Source of the DNA: Bacteriovoracaceae bacterium
Lineage (GTDB): Bacteria > Bdellovibrionota > Bacteriovoracia > Bacteriovoracales > Bacteriovoracaceae
Direction: 5' to 3'
NCBI GenBank assembly: GCA_016784965.1
Contig: JADHTQ010000006.1
Span: 1 to 64,000, forward strand
Length of the DNA stretch: 64,000 nucleotides
The notes beneath the pieces were generated by a model, which was not told where the DNA came from, did not search any database, and saw only the letters and a program-made list of their open reading frames with translations. Of this stretch, positions 37,942-46,153 are shown piece after piece. Each line of letters opens with the position of its first letter. Position 1 is the stretch's first letter. A program made the translations under genes and the position numbers.

Positions 37942-38946
37942 ATGGAAAAAAGACCTCTTATTATTGTAAAACCCTTAGATGACACCCTTGCGGCCATCTC
38001 GGAGCATTTTACAAAAAGGCCAAACATTACATTATATGAAAGTGCAACCTTTGATGAAGCAATCCAAACCCTGCTTCAAGTTTGCCCGGCAGTTGTTATT
38101 TTTAATAATGCTAAAGATTGCTATAAGTTTTTAAAACATACTTTTAAGGTGGTCAAAAAATCATCTTCTAAGATCTTTTTATTTTCAAAACTTACAGTCA
38201 AACCTGCAATAATCACCAAACTTAACAAATTGGGCCTTACAGACTATCAAGTAACCACTGATACACCTAAGGGCATGATCTACAAAGTAAATCTAAACTT
38301 ACTATCACTGAGCAAAAAGCAAGAAAAGGCCAGTGACATCATCTATATCAAAAGCGCATATAATCACTACCTAGAACAAAAAAAGTTTCACGACACAAAA
38401 GCTGTGATTCCCAATATGACCTTAAAGATTTCAGACCGCAAACATCGCTTTAAGGCAAAAAGTCTGCAATTAAAAGCAGATCATAAACACAAAGACCTCA
38501 TGCTTGCAGGCATCGTAGGCCAAAGCGACCAAAGCAAGTCCTCCAAGGTTGATTCTAAACCTGATTCATACAAAGCATTTGCGCAAAAATACGAAATCTT
38601 AATTAATACAATAGAGCCGCTGTTAGAAGAGTATGAAATGGATGTTACAGATAAGGCCAACTTAAAAAAAGTCTCAACTCTTTTTAATGACTTCCAGAAA
38701 TTGGCAAAACAGTTCAACTCTGTGGGTATCTGTAATATTATCGCCTACAACTTGGATATCATTGCCTTTTTAGCAAAGACCGTTGAAGACTCCCTGGCAG
38801 AAAAGGCGACTGCTGCTTTACTTAAATCAGTCAAAGTAATTAGAAGCCTAAACCACTACATCCACAATGGGCAAAATGCAAGCGGAGAAAGTAACCTGGA
38901 AAAACAGATGCTCAAACAACTAAAGCTGGTCCTAAAGACTGTTTAG
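37942..38946 (+). CDS. Receiver-like protein of unknown function, 334 aa
   Basis: The first 120 residues have alternating strands and helices like a response-regulator receiver (RPLIIVKPLDDTLAAISEHF, then a VVIFNNAKD strand), but the phospho-acceptor position is occupied by Asn, so it would be a degenerate receiver. The middle is basic and low in structure. The last 110 residues are helical and could form a small HPt-like bundle. No named family is recognised. The gene ends in an overlapping stop codon with the convergent Memo-AMMECR1 gene. Confidence 0.55.
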   Translation: MEKRPLIIVKPLDDTLAAISEHFTKRPNITLYESATFDEAIQTLLQVCPAVVIFNNAKDCYKFLKHTFKVVKKSSSKIFLFSKLTVKPAIITKLNKLGLTDYQVTTDTPKGMIYKVNLNLLSLSKKQEKASDIIYIKSAYNHYLEQKKFHDTKAVIPNMTLKISDRKHRFKAKSLQLKADHKHKDLMLAGIVGQSDQSKSSKVDSKPDSYKAFAQKYEILINTIEPLLEEYEMDVTDKANLKKVSTLFNDFQKLAKQFNSVGICNIIAYNLDIIAFLAKTVEDSLAEKATAALLKSVKVIRSLNHYIHNGQNASGESNLEKQMLKQLKLVLKTV

Positions 38947-40439
38947 TTTATGTTTTTTTCCTGAAATACAACTGCTTCAAAGACTTTAAAGCTCGTTCCT
39001 TCTTTCCACTGGGTGGCCCCAAGACCTGCTTTTAGACTAAGATGTGTTAAAGTAGTTGCTAGGTCCCAGCCTTGCTCGGGTGCCACTTGGGGTAAAAACA
39101 CAGCACTTTTTGAGTCTTTTTCTAATACAATTCCATGTTTACCAATAACAATGTCTTGATACGAATTAACTGACACAGGAGGAGTTAAAATAGAGATTTC
39201 AATATCAATATCTTTTAACTCAGAGGCCTGCACTCTGGGAAAACGATGATCATTAACTGCTGCATCTATTGTTCTTTGTAGTACAACTGAAACCACATCT
39301 CGAGTGGGAAAGATCTCTCCGATGCAACCTCTTAATTGCCCATTTTTATGAAGAGTAACAAAACCTCCGGCCTTCGAGGTTTTTAAGTTTTCACTTATTT
39401 GGACATCGAGTTGTTCTATTGGTGGCCTTGCACCTTTAGTAATGTAACTTTCTAAAGTTAGTCGCGACAGCTTTAGTAGATTTGTTTTTTCTGTTTCATT
39501 AATTAAAAACTGGCCTGCATTCATACCCCACTCCCCAGTAAAAATAATAGACATGTAACTTACCGAATGATCAAAACTCTTAGTCATCTCACCCGAGGTG
39601 TTAAATTTTGCAAGTTGTGCCACTGAGCTTGCTGGCAATAACTCTAACAAAAGCAAAATGGGCATAAACCCACAAATGGTATCGCCAGTGGTCTGCTTAA
39701 ACTTTATAAATCCATCGACATCAATCTTTTCAATGTGAGAAAAGGCCTCCATTGCCAATTTTTTTAAATTGGCCTCAATATTTTCTGCAAAAGGCACATA
39801 TCCAAATGAACTACCAAAGTGAGTAAAATCAGAACTAACTACTATTAAGGTATCTTTGTCCAAAAGCGGTTTGATAACTCTCCCAAGTTCAACAATAGTT
39901 GCTTTGTTTAATTGCCCTACAATGATGGGCACAAGGCGCGCATTGGGAAATAGTTTTTGGACAAATGGAATTTCGTTATCAACACTATGTTCTTGTACAA
40001 AAGCATCAGGATTTTTTCTAATATTTGGGGAACTGATAATTTTATCCATAAACTCTTCATCGATCATACTTTCAGCAAGTGGTGTCTGATAGACATTTCC
40101 AACTGGCACAACAATTTGATTGGGCAGGTGATACTTGTGACTGGGCCCAATCACCAAGACTCTTTTAAAGTTAAGATGCTGAACACTTTTAAAGGCAAAA
40201 GCTGCTGTCTGGCCACTATAGGCATAGCCTGCATGGGGTACAATCATAGCAGTTGTCTTTTTTATTTGTGCTACATCTGCCTTTTTTAAATAGTCAGAAA
40301 GTTGATTATCTAACTGCTGTTTGTTTTGTGCATACCAACCCATGCCTCTATTGATTTTTACAATATTCTTTTTAATAACTGCCTCCTTCTTCTGGCAACC
40401 GGTAATCAAAAGACAAATTATGATCAATAATCTATTCAC
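38943..40439 (-). CDS. Memo-AMMECR1 fusion lipoprotein, 498 aa
   Basis: Residues 1-15 form a lipoprotein signal ending in LLITGC. The first domain (about residues 30-300) matches the Memo family (AmmeMemoRadiSam protein B): VPHAGYAYSG, GPSHKYH, EHSVDNEIPF and DTICGFMPI hold the conserved His and Cys positions. The second domain (about 310-495) matches AMMECR1 (protein A): GCIGEIFPTR, then DIEISILTP and LPQVAPEQGW. These two proteins usually occur beside the radical-SAM protein AmrS. Here A and B are fused and carry an export signal, while AmrS (58264-57170) appears cytoplasmic. The reaction of the system is not established. Confidence 0.9.
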   Translation of the reverse strand: MNRLLIIICLLITGCQKKEAVIKKNIVKINRGMGWYAQNKQQLDNQLSDYLKKADVAQIKKTTAMIVPHAGYAYSGQTAAFAFKSVQHLNFKRVLVIGPSHKYHLPNQIVVPVGNVYQTPLAESMIDEEFMDKIISSPNIRKNPDAFVQEHSVDNEIPFVQKLFPNARLVPIIVGQLNKATIVELGRVIKPLLDKDTLIVVSSDFTHFGSSFGYVPFAENIEANLKKLAMEAFSHIEKIDVDGFIKFKQTTGDTICGFMPILLLLELLPASSVAQLAKFNTSGEMTKSFDHSVSYMSIIFTGEWGMNAGQFLINETEKTNLLKLSRLTLESYITKGARPPIEQLDVQISENLKTSKAGGFVTLHKNGQLRGCIGEIFPTRDVVSVVLQRTIDAAVNDHRFPRVQASELKDIDIEISILTPPVSVNSYQDIVIGKHGIVLEKDSKSAVFLPQVAPEQGWDLATTLTHLSLKAGLGATQWKEGTSFKVFEAVVFQEKNIN

Positions 40440-40442
40440 TGC

Positions 40443-40718
40443 TTATTTCTTTTTTTTGTTTTTTTTGCGTTTTTTATTTCGTAAAACTTTCAACTTGTGT
40501 TTAACCTTAGACTCTGCAGGTTTTTTGCTGCCACTTACCTTTATACCTGCCGCTTTGTGGTATTGTTCCAAAAGAGCGTTATAATCTCGTGTTAAAGCAT
40601 TATAGTCTGCTACACACTTTTGATAATTATCATAATCTTCGATTTTTTTATCTTTGCCAGAATGACTAATTGGCAAAAGCATCATAAAAAAGAAGATAAA
40701 ATAAGTTACAAACTTCAT
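40443..40718 (-). CDS. Small secreted Lys-rich protein, 91 aa
   Basis: A signal peptide (MKFVTYFIFFFMMLLPISHS) is followed by a helix with repeated YNALTRDYNALLEQY pattern and a strongly basic tail ending in KKRKKNKKKK. One Cys is present. The tail might bind nucleic acid, teichoic-like polymers or lipid A phosphates; none of these is shown. It lies 3 bases upstream of the Memo-AMMECR1 start on the same strand and may be co-transcribed with it. Confidence 0.6.
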   Translation of the reverse strand: MKFVTYFIFFFMMLLPISHSGKDKKIEDYDNYQKCVADYNALTRDYNALLEQYHKAAGIKVSGSKKPAESKVKHKLKVLRNKKRKKNKKKK

Positions 40719-40786
40719 AAGTTATCCCTTGTACAAATTAAAGACTTAAAAAAATTTTAGCACGTTTTTTTTAATTTTTTATATTT

Positions 40787-42133
40787 TTAATTAAATAAAA
40801 TCATGCGCAAGTCACATACATTGGTACCAGTAGGTCCCAGTTTAATGAGACAATCAATACTTTTAAAGTAGCAACAACTGTCAAATCTCCCAATATAATC
40901 ATTTAAATTATGGCCTGTTTTTTTTGCTAGCTGATATTGTTTATAATCTAGGTAACTTCCAGCATGGCCTGAGTTTCCATCATCCCCATCAGAGCCAATA
41001 CTACAAATCCAAATTTTTTCTAACTCCGTGGTCGTTTGATTTAGAACATTTAACTCAAATATTTGTTTGGCCATCAATAAAACAAAATGGGTATTGCGCC
41101 CTCCAATACCATTGCCAGAGACTTTGACCGTATATTCCCCACCAGAGACGATGGCAAAAGGGGTGCCTTGGTGGGCAGGCAAAACGTGCTTTAAATACTC
41201 AATATGTCCTTTAACCCCTTCTTCAATATCACCACCTTTGAAGGCATCATAAATAAAAGTTGCAAATGATAGCTGTTTCAATGTTTCTGCAGCTGTTTTC
41301 ACAAAAGCTTGTGGCGTAAGTAGAACATGGGTAAAAACTTGCTTTGCTTTTTTTGTCTTTTGATTTTCAAGTTGCAATTGCTTTCTTTGCTTGGAGTGCA
41401 AAAAATCAAAAAATTTATTCCTTAGCATCTTGGATAGGTATTTTTGGGCCAAATTGATAAGCTTTTGTTCATTAGTTTTTTTAAAATGCAAAGGGCCTGA
41501 GCCCAGATAGGAAATCTCTCCCGAAAAGATATCAGACGTGGCCAGGATCATTAAATCACTTGCCTTAACACTCTTTAACAGCCCTCCATTTTTCACTAGT
41601 GACAACTCTTTTCTAATTGCATTTATTTCATGAATATCTGCTCTGCCTCTGATAAGCTCCCGCGAAATTGCTTGAATATCTTCTAGACTAAAGTGAGGAT
41701 GTGGCAACTCCAGCAGTGCAGATGCTCCTCCTGATAAAACAAATATAAAGAAGGTTTTAGCTCCTCTACTTTGCATTACCTCCAGTAATCTTTTAGTAGC
41801 GTCTACGGAAGATTGCTCTGGTATTGGGTGTGCTGCATAATGCAGCTCTAAGCTACAACTTGGATCTTGTTGCTCACCTTTTTTGGTAAGAATGAAACCA
41901 TTTATTGCCAAGTGTGAAATTGAGCTAGCAGTTGATAGGTAGTTAAACAAAGCATTGGTCTGCTCATAAGCTGCTTTACCAACACCAATTAGAAATATTT
42001 CATCAAAACCTTCAAGATTCACTTCATATTGGTCAATTACAAGACCCGGCTTTTTTACCAGCATGGCCTTTTTGATTATCCTCTGAGGTGATACTGCAGA
42101 AAATATTTGGTCAAAAAAATCTTTATACTGCAT
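40787..42133 (-). CDS. Glycerate 2-kinase (MOFRL/DUF4147 family), 448 aa
   Basis: The family is recognised from GVGKAAYEQ near residue 50, VLSGGASALLELPH at about 125, LATSDIFSGEISYLGSGPL at about 200 and the C-terminal IGSDGDDGNSGHAG of the MOFRL domain. These enzymes phosphorylate glycerate to 2-phosphoglycerate in serine or glyoxylate metabolism; older annotations call them hydroxypyruvate reductase (TtuD). Length is standard. It stands alone between the small basic-protein gene and a divergent gene. Confidence 0.88.
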   Translation of the reverse strand: MQYKDFFDQIFSAVSPQRIIKKAMLVKKPGLVIDQYEVNLEGFDEIFLIGVGKAAYEQTNALFNYLSTASSISHLAINGFILTKKGEQQDPSCSLELHYAAHPIPEQSSVDATKRLLEVMQSRGAKTFFIFVLSGGASALLELPHPHFSLEDIQAISRELIRGRADIHEINAIRKELSLVKNGGLLKSVKASDLMILATSDIFSGEISYLGSGPLHFKKTNEQKLINLAQKYLSKMLRNKFFDFLHSKQRKQLQLENQKTKKAKQVFTHVLLTPQAFVKTAAETLKQLSFATFIYDAFKGGDIEEGVKGHIEYLKHVLPAHQGTPFAIVSGGEYTVKVSGNGIGGRNTHFVLLMAKQIFELNVLNQTTTELEKIWICSIGSDGDDGNSGHAGSYLDYKQYQLAKKTGHNLNDYIGRFDSCCYFKSIDCLIKLGPTGTNVCDLRMILFN

Positions 42134-42294
42134 CCATTCATTCCAATATCAAAAAGACACCAGGGCCAAAATTTACAAGTGAGCACAAGCGTTATGTCAT
42201 TGAATATTAATCCATCATCATTAAAATATATTGGACTTTTTCTTGCATATATGAAAGATAAATTTCCAAATAAACGATAAAAAGGAGAACGCTT

Positions 42295-43116
42295 ATGAAA
42301 TTACTAATGTTCAATCTATTTTGTTTTGTTGCATTTGCAACTAGTAGTTTTGCAGATAACACCCAGGCAACCGCCACCAATCTTGGGACTCTAAATCCTG
42401 CTGCCAGACCGCTGGTTCTCTTTGAGCAAGTCAGTGGAAATGACATCAATGACTATTACAAATTTTCTACTACCAAGGCATTGCAAGTGCGCATCACAGT
42501 AGACAGATTAAATGACAATGCAAACCTAGGACTTTATGACACGCGCGGTCGTATGTTGGGCTCCTCTACAAAACAGGGAACCAACACTGATGTGGTAGCT
42601 AAAACTCTAAGTGCTGGAACCTATATTGTACGCGTTACCGCCGTCAAAGCTCCACCACGTGGACCATGGTCTAATGCCTCCTACCGCTTAACGGTATCTG
42701 GTACTGTCAGATTTAGTCTGCCAACCAGACCTACTCTACCAAATCCACCCCCAACAAATCCAACTCCAGCTCCAGGCAGAACGATCATTCGCGGGATACC
42801 ATATGTTGATCATTCAGCAAATACCTCCGTTACTCCTGGCTCAGTACGACTTGGCCAATTTTTTACAATTACGACAGGTTCATTTCCTTGGAATACCCCA
42901 GGAACTCTTAAGGTAGTCATCCAAGATGTCACTCGTGGAAATGGTTACGGAGTCACTGTCTTCCAACTAAGAAATGTTAGAAGGCAAGGAAATCGTTTGA
43001 CAGTACAGGCGCCACAGGCCGCTGTTTTTAAAAACCGCAAGTTTCACGTAACGGTTTTCCATTATCCTGGAACAAAAAATCATTATGCTAGTGCGGGAAC
43101 TATTTCCTTTAGGTAA
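42295..43116 (+). CDS. Secreted protein with a PPC-like domain, 273 aa
   Basis: A signal peptide (MKLLMFNLFCFVAFATSSFA) is followed by a bacterial pre-peptidase C-terminal (PPC) like domain: NDINDYYKFSTTKALQVR, NLGLYDTRGRML and LSAGTYIVRVTAV. A Pro/Thr-rich linker leads into a second beta-rich domain with no family I recognise. PPC domains usually sit beside secreted proteases; none is present here. An AAAGGAG site precedes the ATG. Probably secreted or surface bound. Confidence 0.75.
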   Translation: MKLLMFNLFCFVAFATSSFADNTQATATNLGTLNPAARPLVLFEQVSGNDINDYYKFSTTKALQVRITVDRLNDNANLGLYDTRGRMLGSSTKQGTNTDVVAKTLSAGTYIVRVTAVKAPPRGPWSNASYRLTVSGTVRFSLPTRPTLPNPPPTNPTPAPGRTIIRGIPYVDHSANTSVTPGSVRLGQFFTITTGSFPWNTPGTLKVVIQDVTRGNGYGVTVFQLRNVRRQGNRLTVQAPQAAVFKNRKFHVTVFHYPGTKNHYASAGTISFR

Positions 43117-43128
43117 AATAGACGTTTT

Positions 43129-43195
43129 AATGGCAATGGCAATGGCAACGGTTTTTCAGTTGCTGTTGTTGTTGCTGTTGCTGTTTCCGTTTGGG
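43129..43195. repeat. Hexanucleotide array 0, ending in GTTTGGG
   Basis: Three AATGGC units are followed by GTTGCT/GTTGTT units and GTTTCCGTTTGGG. It lies between the convergent PPC-like gene and the four-helix-bundle gene, and its ends can partly pair (GGCAACGG with GTTGCT units). Confidence 0.75.
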
Positions 43196-43206
43196 CAGCA
43201 CACCAG

Positions 43207-43530
43207 TTAAGCTTTTATTTGTGTAAGCTTAAGCTGAGGATAACATAGCTTATATAGACAAGCTCCGATATGATCTGCAAGATTAATCAACTCTATATCG
43301 ACCTCTATCAATTCCATTATGGCCTGACATTCCCGCAACGATCCTAAGCTAATTGAATAAAACCTCCTTTGATCTTTAGATGTTCTTTTCCCAGACCCCT
43401 CCGCCAAGTTCAAAACCACAGAACTACTTGCCCGATCCATTTGATCCTTCAAATGCCGAGGCAACTTCAATTTCTGCGCACCTTTATAAAACCTAATTGC
43501 CATCTGATAAGTCCTAAATTTCTTCAACAT
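43207..43530 (-). CDS. Four-helix-bundle protein (IVP/S23, Avd-like), 107 aa
   Basis: The product MLKKFRTYQMAIRFYKGAQK onward, with the motif LNLAEGSGKRTSKDQRRFY and later GSLRECQAI, belongs to the S23/TIGR02436 four-helix-bundle family. Such proteins are encoded inside 23S rRNA intervening sequences in many bacteria and are related to the Avd accessory proteins of diversity-generating retroelements. No 23S gene is present here. The start at 43530 is chosen because AAAGGAG precedes it by seven bases; the earlier frame start at 43584 lies inside the inverted repeat. The ribosome binding site is in that stem. The gene is surrounded by repeats, which suggests a small mobile unit. Confidence 0.85.
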   Translation of the reverse strand: MLKKFRTYQMAIRFYKGAQKLKLPRHLKDQMDRASSSVVLNLAEGSGKRTSKDQRRFYSISLGSLRECQAIMELIEVDIELINLADHIGACLYKLCYPQLKLTQIKA

Positions 43531-43537
43531 ACGAGCT

Positions 43538-43602
43538 CTCCTTTGTTGGTAATTAATGGGGATTCGTCTCACATGGGGCCCCATTAATTACCAACAAAGG
43601 AG
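43538..43602. repeat. Perfect 24-bp inverted repeat, covering a ribosome binding site
   Basis: Arm 43538-43561 is the exact reverse complement of 43579-43602, with a 17-base loop. The AAAGGAG site of the four-helix-bundle gene lies at the outer end of the arm nearest the gene, so in mRNA it would be paired. Confidence 0.9.
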
Positions 43603-43664
43603 GGCGATAATCTGGCCAATAAAAAATCACTCTTTCAGTCTCTACCCAAACTGAAAACAGCAAC
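43562..43664. repeat. Direct repeat unit A (about 100 bp)
   Basis: Starts ATTCGTCTCACAT, contains CCAACAAAGGAGGGCGATAA and TCTGGCCAATA, and ends CCCAAACTGAAAACAGCAAC. The same order of blocks occurs at 43774-43869 (unit B). Confidence 0.85.
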
Positions 43665-43744
43665 AGATTCAGATTCAGTATCAGTATCAGTATCAGTTGC
43701 AGTGTCCGTTGCTGTTGCTGTTGCTGTTGCAGTTTCCGTTTGGG
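43665..43744. repeat. Hexanucleotide array 1 (AGATTC, AGTATC, GTTGCT units)
   Basis: Runs of ATTCAG, ATCAGT and GTTGCT six-base units end in GTTTCCGTTTGGG. The CCCAAAC at the end of unit A and the terminal GTTTGGG can pair, so the array can fold back. Confidence 0.8.
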
Positions 43745-43773
43745 TACACCGGCAGCATAGTTTACAAATGGGA

Positions 43774-43869
43774 ATTCGTCTCACATAGAACCTCCAACAA
43801 AGAAGGGCGATACTCTGGCCAATATAAAAAATTCCTCTTTCAGTCTCTGCCCAAACTGAAAACAGCAAC
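43774..43869. repeat. Direct repeat unit B (about 96 bp)
   Basis: A second, diverged copy of unit A. It lacks the palindromic insert (AGAACCT replaces the GGGGCCCC and ATTAATTA blocks), contains CCAACAAAGAAGGGCGATAC and ends at the same CCCAAACTGAAAACAGCAAC boundary. Confidence 0.85.
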
Positions 43870-44011
43870 GGCAACAGCAACGGGAACAGTTTCAGATTCA
43901 GTTTCAGATTCAGTTTCAGATTCAGTTTCAGATTCAGATTCAGTTTCAGATTAAGTTTCAGATTCAGTTTCAGATTCAGTTTCAGATTCAGATTCAGATT
44001 CAATTTCCGTT
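43870..44011. repeat. Hexanucleotide array 2 (GGCAAC then TTCAGA/TTCAGT units)
   Basis: About twenty six-base units, mainly alternating TTTCAG and ATTCAG, run up to TTTCCGTTT close to the hydrolase gene start at 44058. Perfect or nearly perfect copies are expected to slip and vary in number. Confidence 0.85.
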
Positions 44012-44017
44012 TCTGAA

Positions 44018-44049
44018 GTCCTTGTTATACTATTGTAACTATCAAGGAC
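44018..44049 (+). promoter_or_regulatory. 7-bp inverted repeat pairing the hydrolase ribosome binding site
   Basis: GTCCTTG (44018-44024) can pair with CAAGGAC (44043-44049), which includes the AAGGAC ribosome binding site of the gene starting at 44058. An A+T-rich stretch with TATACT lies between the arms. Confidence 0.5.
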
Positions 44050-44057
44050 GTTCTAAT

Positions 44058-45260
44058 ATGATTTATTTAGTTGTGCTGATTATTGCTTTCACTGGCATCT
44101 TTGCTCTGTATTTTTTGTGGGCAGGATATAGACTTAAACAGTGGAAGGGTAAATATTCACCAATTAACTACGCTCAAAATTATGATGCAATCACCTCTAG
44201 TTATCAATTTTTAAGCTTTGCCTCCAAGGCCCCTTTTAATCCAGATGATCTGCAGTACGACAAACAAAACAATTTGTGGAAGTCTTCGATGCTTGAGTGT
44301 GCTGACAAAATGAAAGCAGGTGGCGTAACTGATGTTTTATTTGTTCATGGTACTTTTGTCGGTGATGATCCCTTTGATATTGTTCACCTGATCCATAGTG
44401 TGATTCCAGCTCTTGGAGATACTGCCTCCAACTATCTCAAGGCAGGAATTAAAAATAGTAACAATCTGTGGGCCAAAGACTTGGGAAATTTTACTAGCGA
44501 ATATCTTAGTCTTTTTAAAGAGGCAACTCAAAATTATTTTTTGGTCGACTCTTTTGATTGGTCAGGTGCTAACCATCATTTGGCAAGACTAAAAGCTTCT
44601 GTTGATCTTGTCAAAAAGATTTCATCTCTGATAAATAATAGCAGTGGCGCTCAGAAGAAATTTTTAATCATAGGACACAGTCATGCCGGTGCCCTATTTG
44701 CACTTCTAACTCAAGCTTTGTCATCTAAAAGATGTATGAATAATTTTATCAACGTTTTAAATAAGGCAGGACACGATATTTCTAAGTTGCGTGAAGATAT
44801 TGCTTTGATGTCCCATCATAAATACGATATTGTGACACTAGGTACTCCCCCACGCTACCCATTTGCCATTAGTCACCAGATTAGAATTCTCCACATGATC
44901 AATCATCGAGGTGAAAAACCAATTGGTGGATCTTTGTTGGGTGTTCTAAATACCCGCGATGGTGACTACATTCAACAGTGGGGCATTGCGGGCTCTGATA
45001 TTATTAGTGCTTTGGGAATTGATAGGCAACTTAATGGTGAGTTGGTCTCTTGTTTGGGAGAAGGGGCTGATCTGAATTTTTGGATGCAAAATATGAAACA
45101 TCAAAGAAGACTGCACGATCAGGGGCACCACTTGTTGATCGACTATAAGAACTCTTCTAGTATTCCAAATTGTCTTTTAACAATTTTTGGTCATGGAGTA
45201 TATACTAAGTACAATTCCATGCTCTTTAATACACAGCAAATTACCAATCACTTCTACTGA
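44058..45260 (+). CDS. Membrane-anchored alpha/beta-hydrolase-like protein, 400 aa
   Basis: The ATG at 44058 follows AAGGACG and begins a single membrane segment (MIYLVVLIIAFTGIFALYFL). The body contains VLFVHGTFVGDDP and the nucleophile-elbow-like LIIGHSHAGALFALL around residue 215, as in lipases and thioesterases of the alpha/beta-hydrolase fold. An Asp and the HDQGHHL stretch further on may complete a triad. The substrate is not known. The gene stands just behind the hexanucleotide array, so array length could influence its promoter. Confidence 0.65.
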   Translation: MIYLVVLIIAFTGIFALYFLWAGYRLKQWKGKYSPINYAQNYDAITSSYQFLSFASKAPFNPDDLQYDKQNNLWKSSMLECADKMKAGGVTDVLFVHGTFVGDDPFDIVHLIHSVIPALGDTASNYLKAGIKNSNNLWAKDLGNFTSEYLSLFKEATQNYFLVDSFDWSGANHHLARLKASVDLVKKISSLINNSSGAQKKFLIIGHSHAGALFALLTQALSSKRCMNNFINVLNKAGHDISKLREDIALMSHHKYDIVTLGTPPRYPFAISHQIRILHMINHRGEKPIGGSLLGVLNTRDGDYIQQWGIAGSDIISALGIDRQLNGELVSCLGEGADLNFWMQNMKHQRRLHDQGHHLLIDYKNSSSIPNCLLTIFGHGVYTKYNSMLFNTQQITNHFY

Positions 45261-45279
45261 AGCAATTGTTTTTAACTTT

Positions 45280-45933
45280 TTACTCTGATTCAGGATTAAT
45301 AGCAGAAGTTAGCATAGTTTTACCCCACTTCAGTCTACCAAAATCACCCCTAACCTGCTCAAATGAAGCTTCTATCCGGCCTGCTTGAGGATCTAAAATT
45401 ACTAGCCTATTAGGTGTCTGATACCCAGAAAGAACTACAACGTGTCCCATGTTTCGATTAGCATCCTTAAGACCTACCACAATTGGGTTATCATTATCAA
45501 TTTCTTCAACTACTTGCTCAAATGTTAAAGGACCGGCAACCCACTTTGATTCTAAATCATACATTCCCATCATTTCTGACATGTCATCATCAGATCCTGG
45601 AACGACACATCTGCGATTTCTTTGACAGCACCCAGACTCTCTTTCCCATTTACTGGTAAAAAACTTATCTAGCACTTGGCAGTCTCTGTATGTTTTATCC
45701 TGCTTGTAGTTTACAATCATGGCAACAACCGCGGCCCAGCACCAAACGCTAGTTCTTTGCATCTGAAGCTCTATATCTAAAGTACCCTTATCAATGGAAA
45801 TTAAACTTTGGGCCATCTCAACAAGATTGATTTTGAGTTCTTTGCCTTTACTCATGTTGGGATTAGATTTTGCTAGGGTGAGGTTGATAAAAAAGAGATT
45901 GAAAAAAACTACTAATAGGAATGCTTTATTCAT
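45280..45933 (-). CDS. Secreted papain-like cysteine protease, 217 aa
   Basis: The ATG at 45933, preceded by GGGGGCG, gives a signal peptide (MNKAFLLVVFFNLFFINLTL, then AKS). The motif QRTSVWCWAAVVAMIVN holds the catalytic Cys after the oxyanion Gln, MGHVVVLSGYQ supplies His, and RLVILDPQAG supplies the Asp. This arrangement is typical of the papain-like C39/C70 family. Four extra cysteines (CCQRNRRC) may form disulphides. Exported protease of unknown target; a role in prey or environment degradation is possible. Confidence 0.8.
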   Translation of the reverse strand: MNKAFLLVVFFNLFFINLTLAKSNPNMSKGKELKINLVEMAQSLISIDKGTLDIELQMQRTSVWCWAAVVAMIVNYKQDKTYRDCQVLDKFFTSKWERESGCCQRNRRCVVPGSDDDMSEMMGMYDLESKWVAGPLTFEQVVEEIDNDNPIVVGLKDANRNMGHVVVLSGYQTPNRLVILDPQAGRIEASFEQVRGDFGRLKWGKTMLTSAINPESE

Positions 45934-46153
45934 ATAAACGCCCCCGGTCAATACATTAATAAATTATCATATATGCATATGATTTCAACTACTTAAGTTA
46001 TAAAAGCATTTGTATAACTAAATATTTATGATGTCACCTTTTTTTATGAAATATCGCCTTTATGTAACAGTTTCTCAATCAAAGTTTAACAAATTCTAGA
46101 TACAAGTTTATACATCCTTTTATTACAATGATTTAAGTCGAGACTAGCAAATA

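Noticed and set aside
43207-43530. Diversity-generating retroelement based on the Avd-like protein
   Set aside because: No reverse transcriptase frame and no template/variable repeat pair with adenine changes was seen in the window.
43562-43869. CRISPR array
   Set aside because: There are two diverged copies of about 100 bp and short hexamer runs, not regular 25-40 bp repeats with unique spacers, and no cas gene is near.
43635-44003. Open frames over the hexanucleotide arrays (NLNLKLNL-type and DSVSDSVSD-type proteins)
   Set aside because: The frames stay open because the repeat unit is six bases long; no start signal or non-repeat domain supports a gene.
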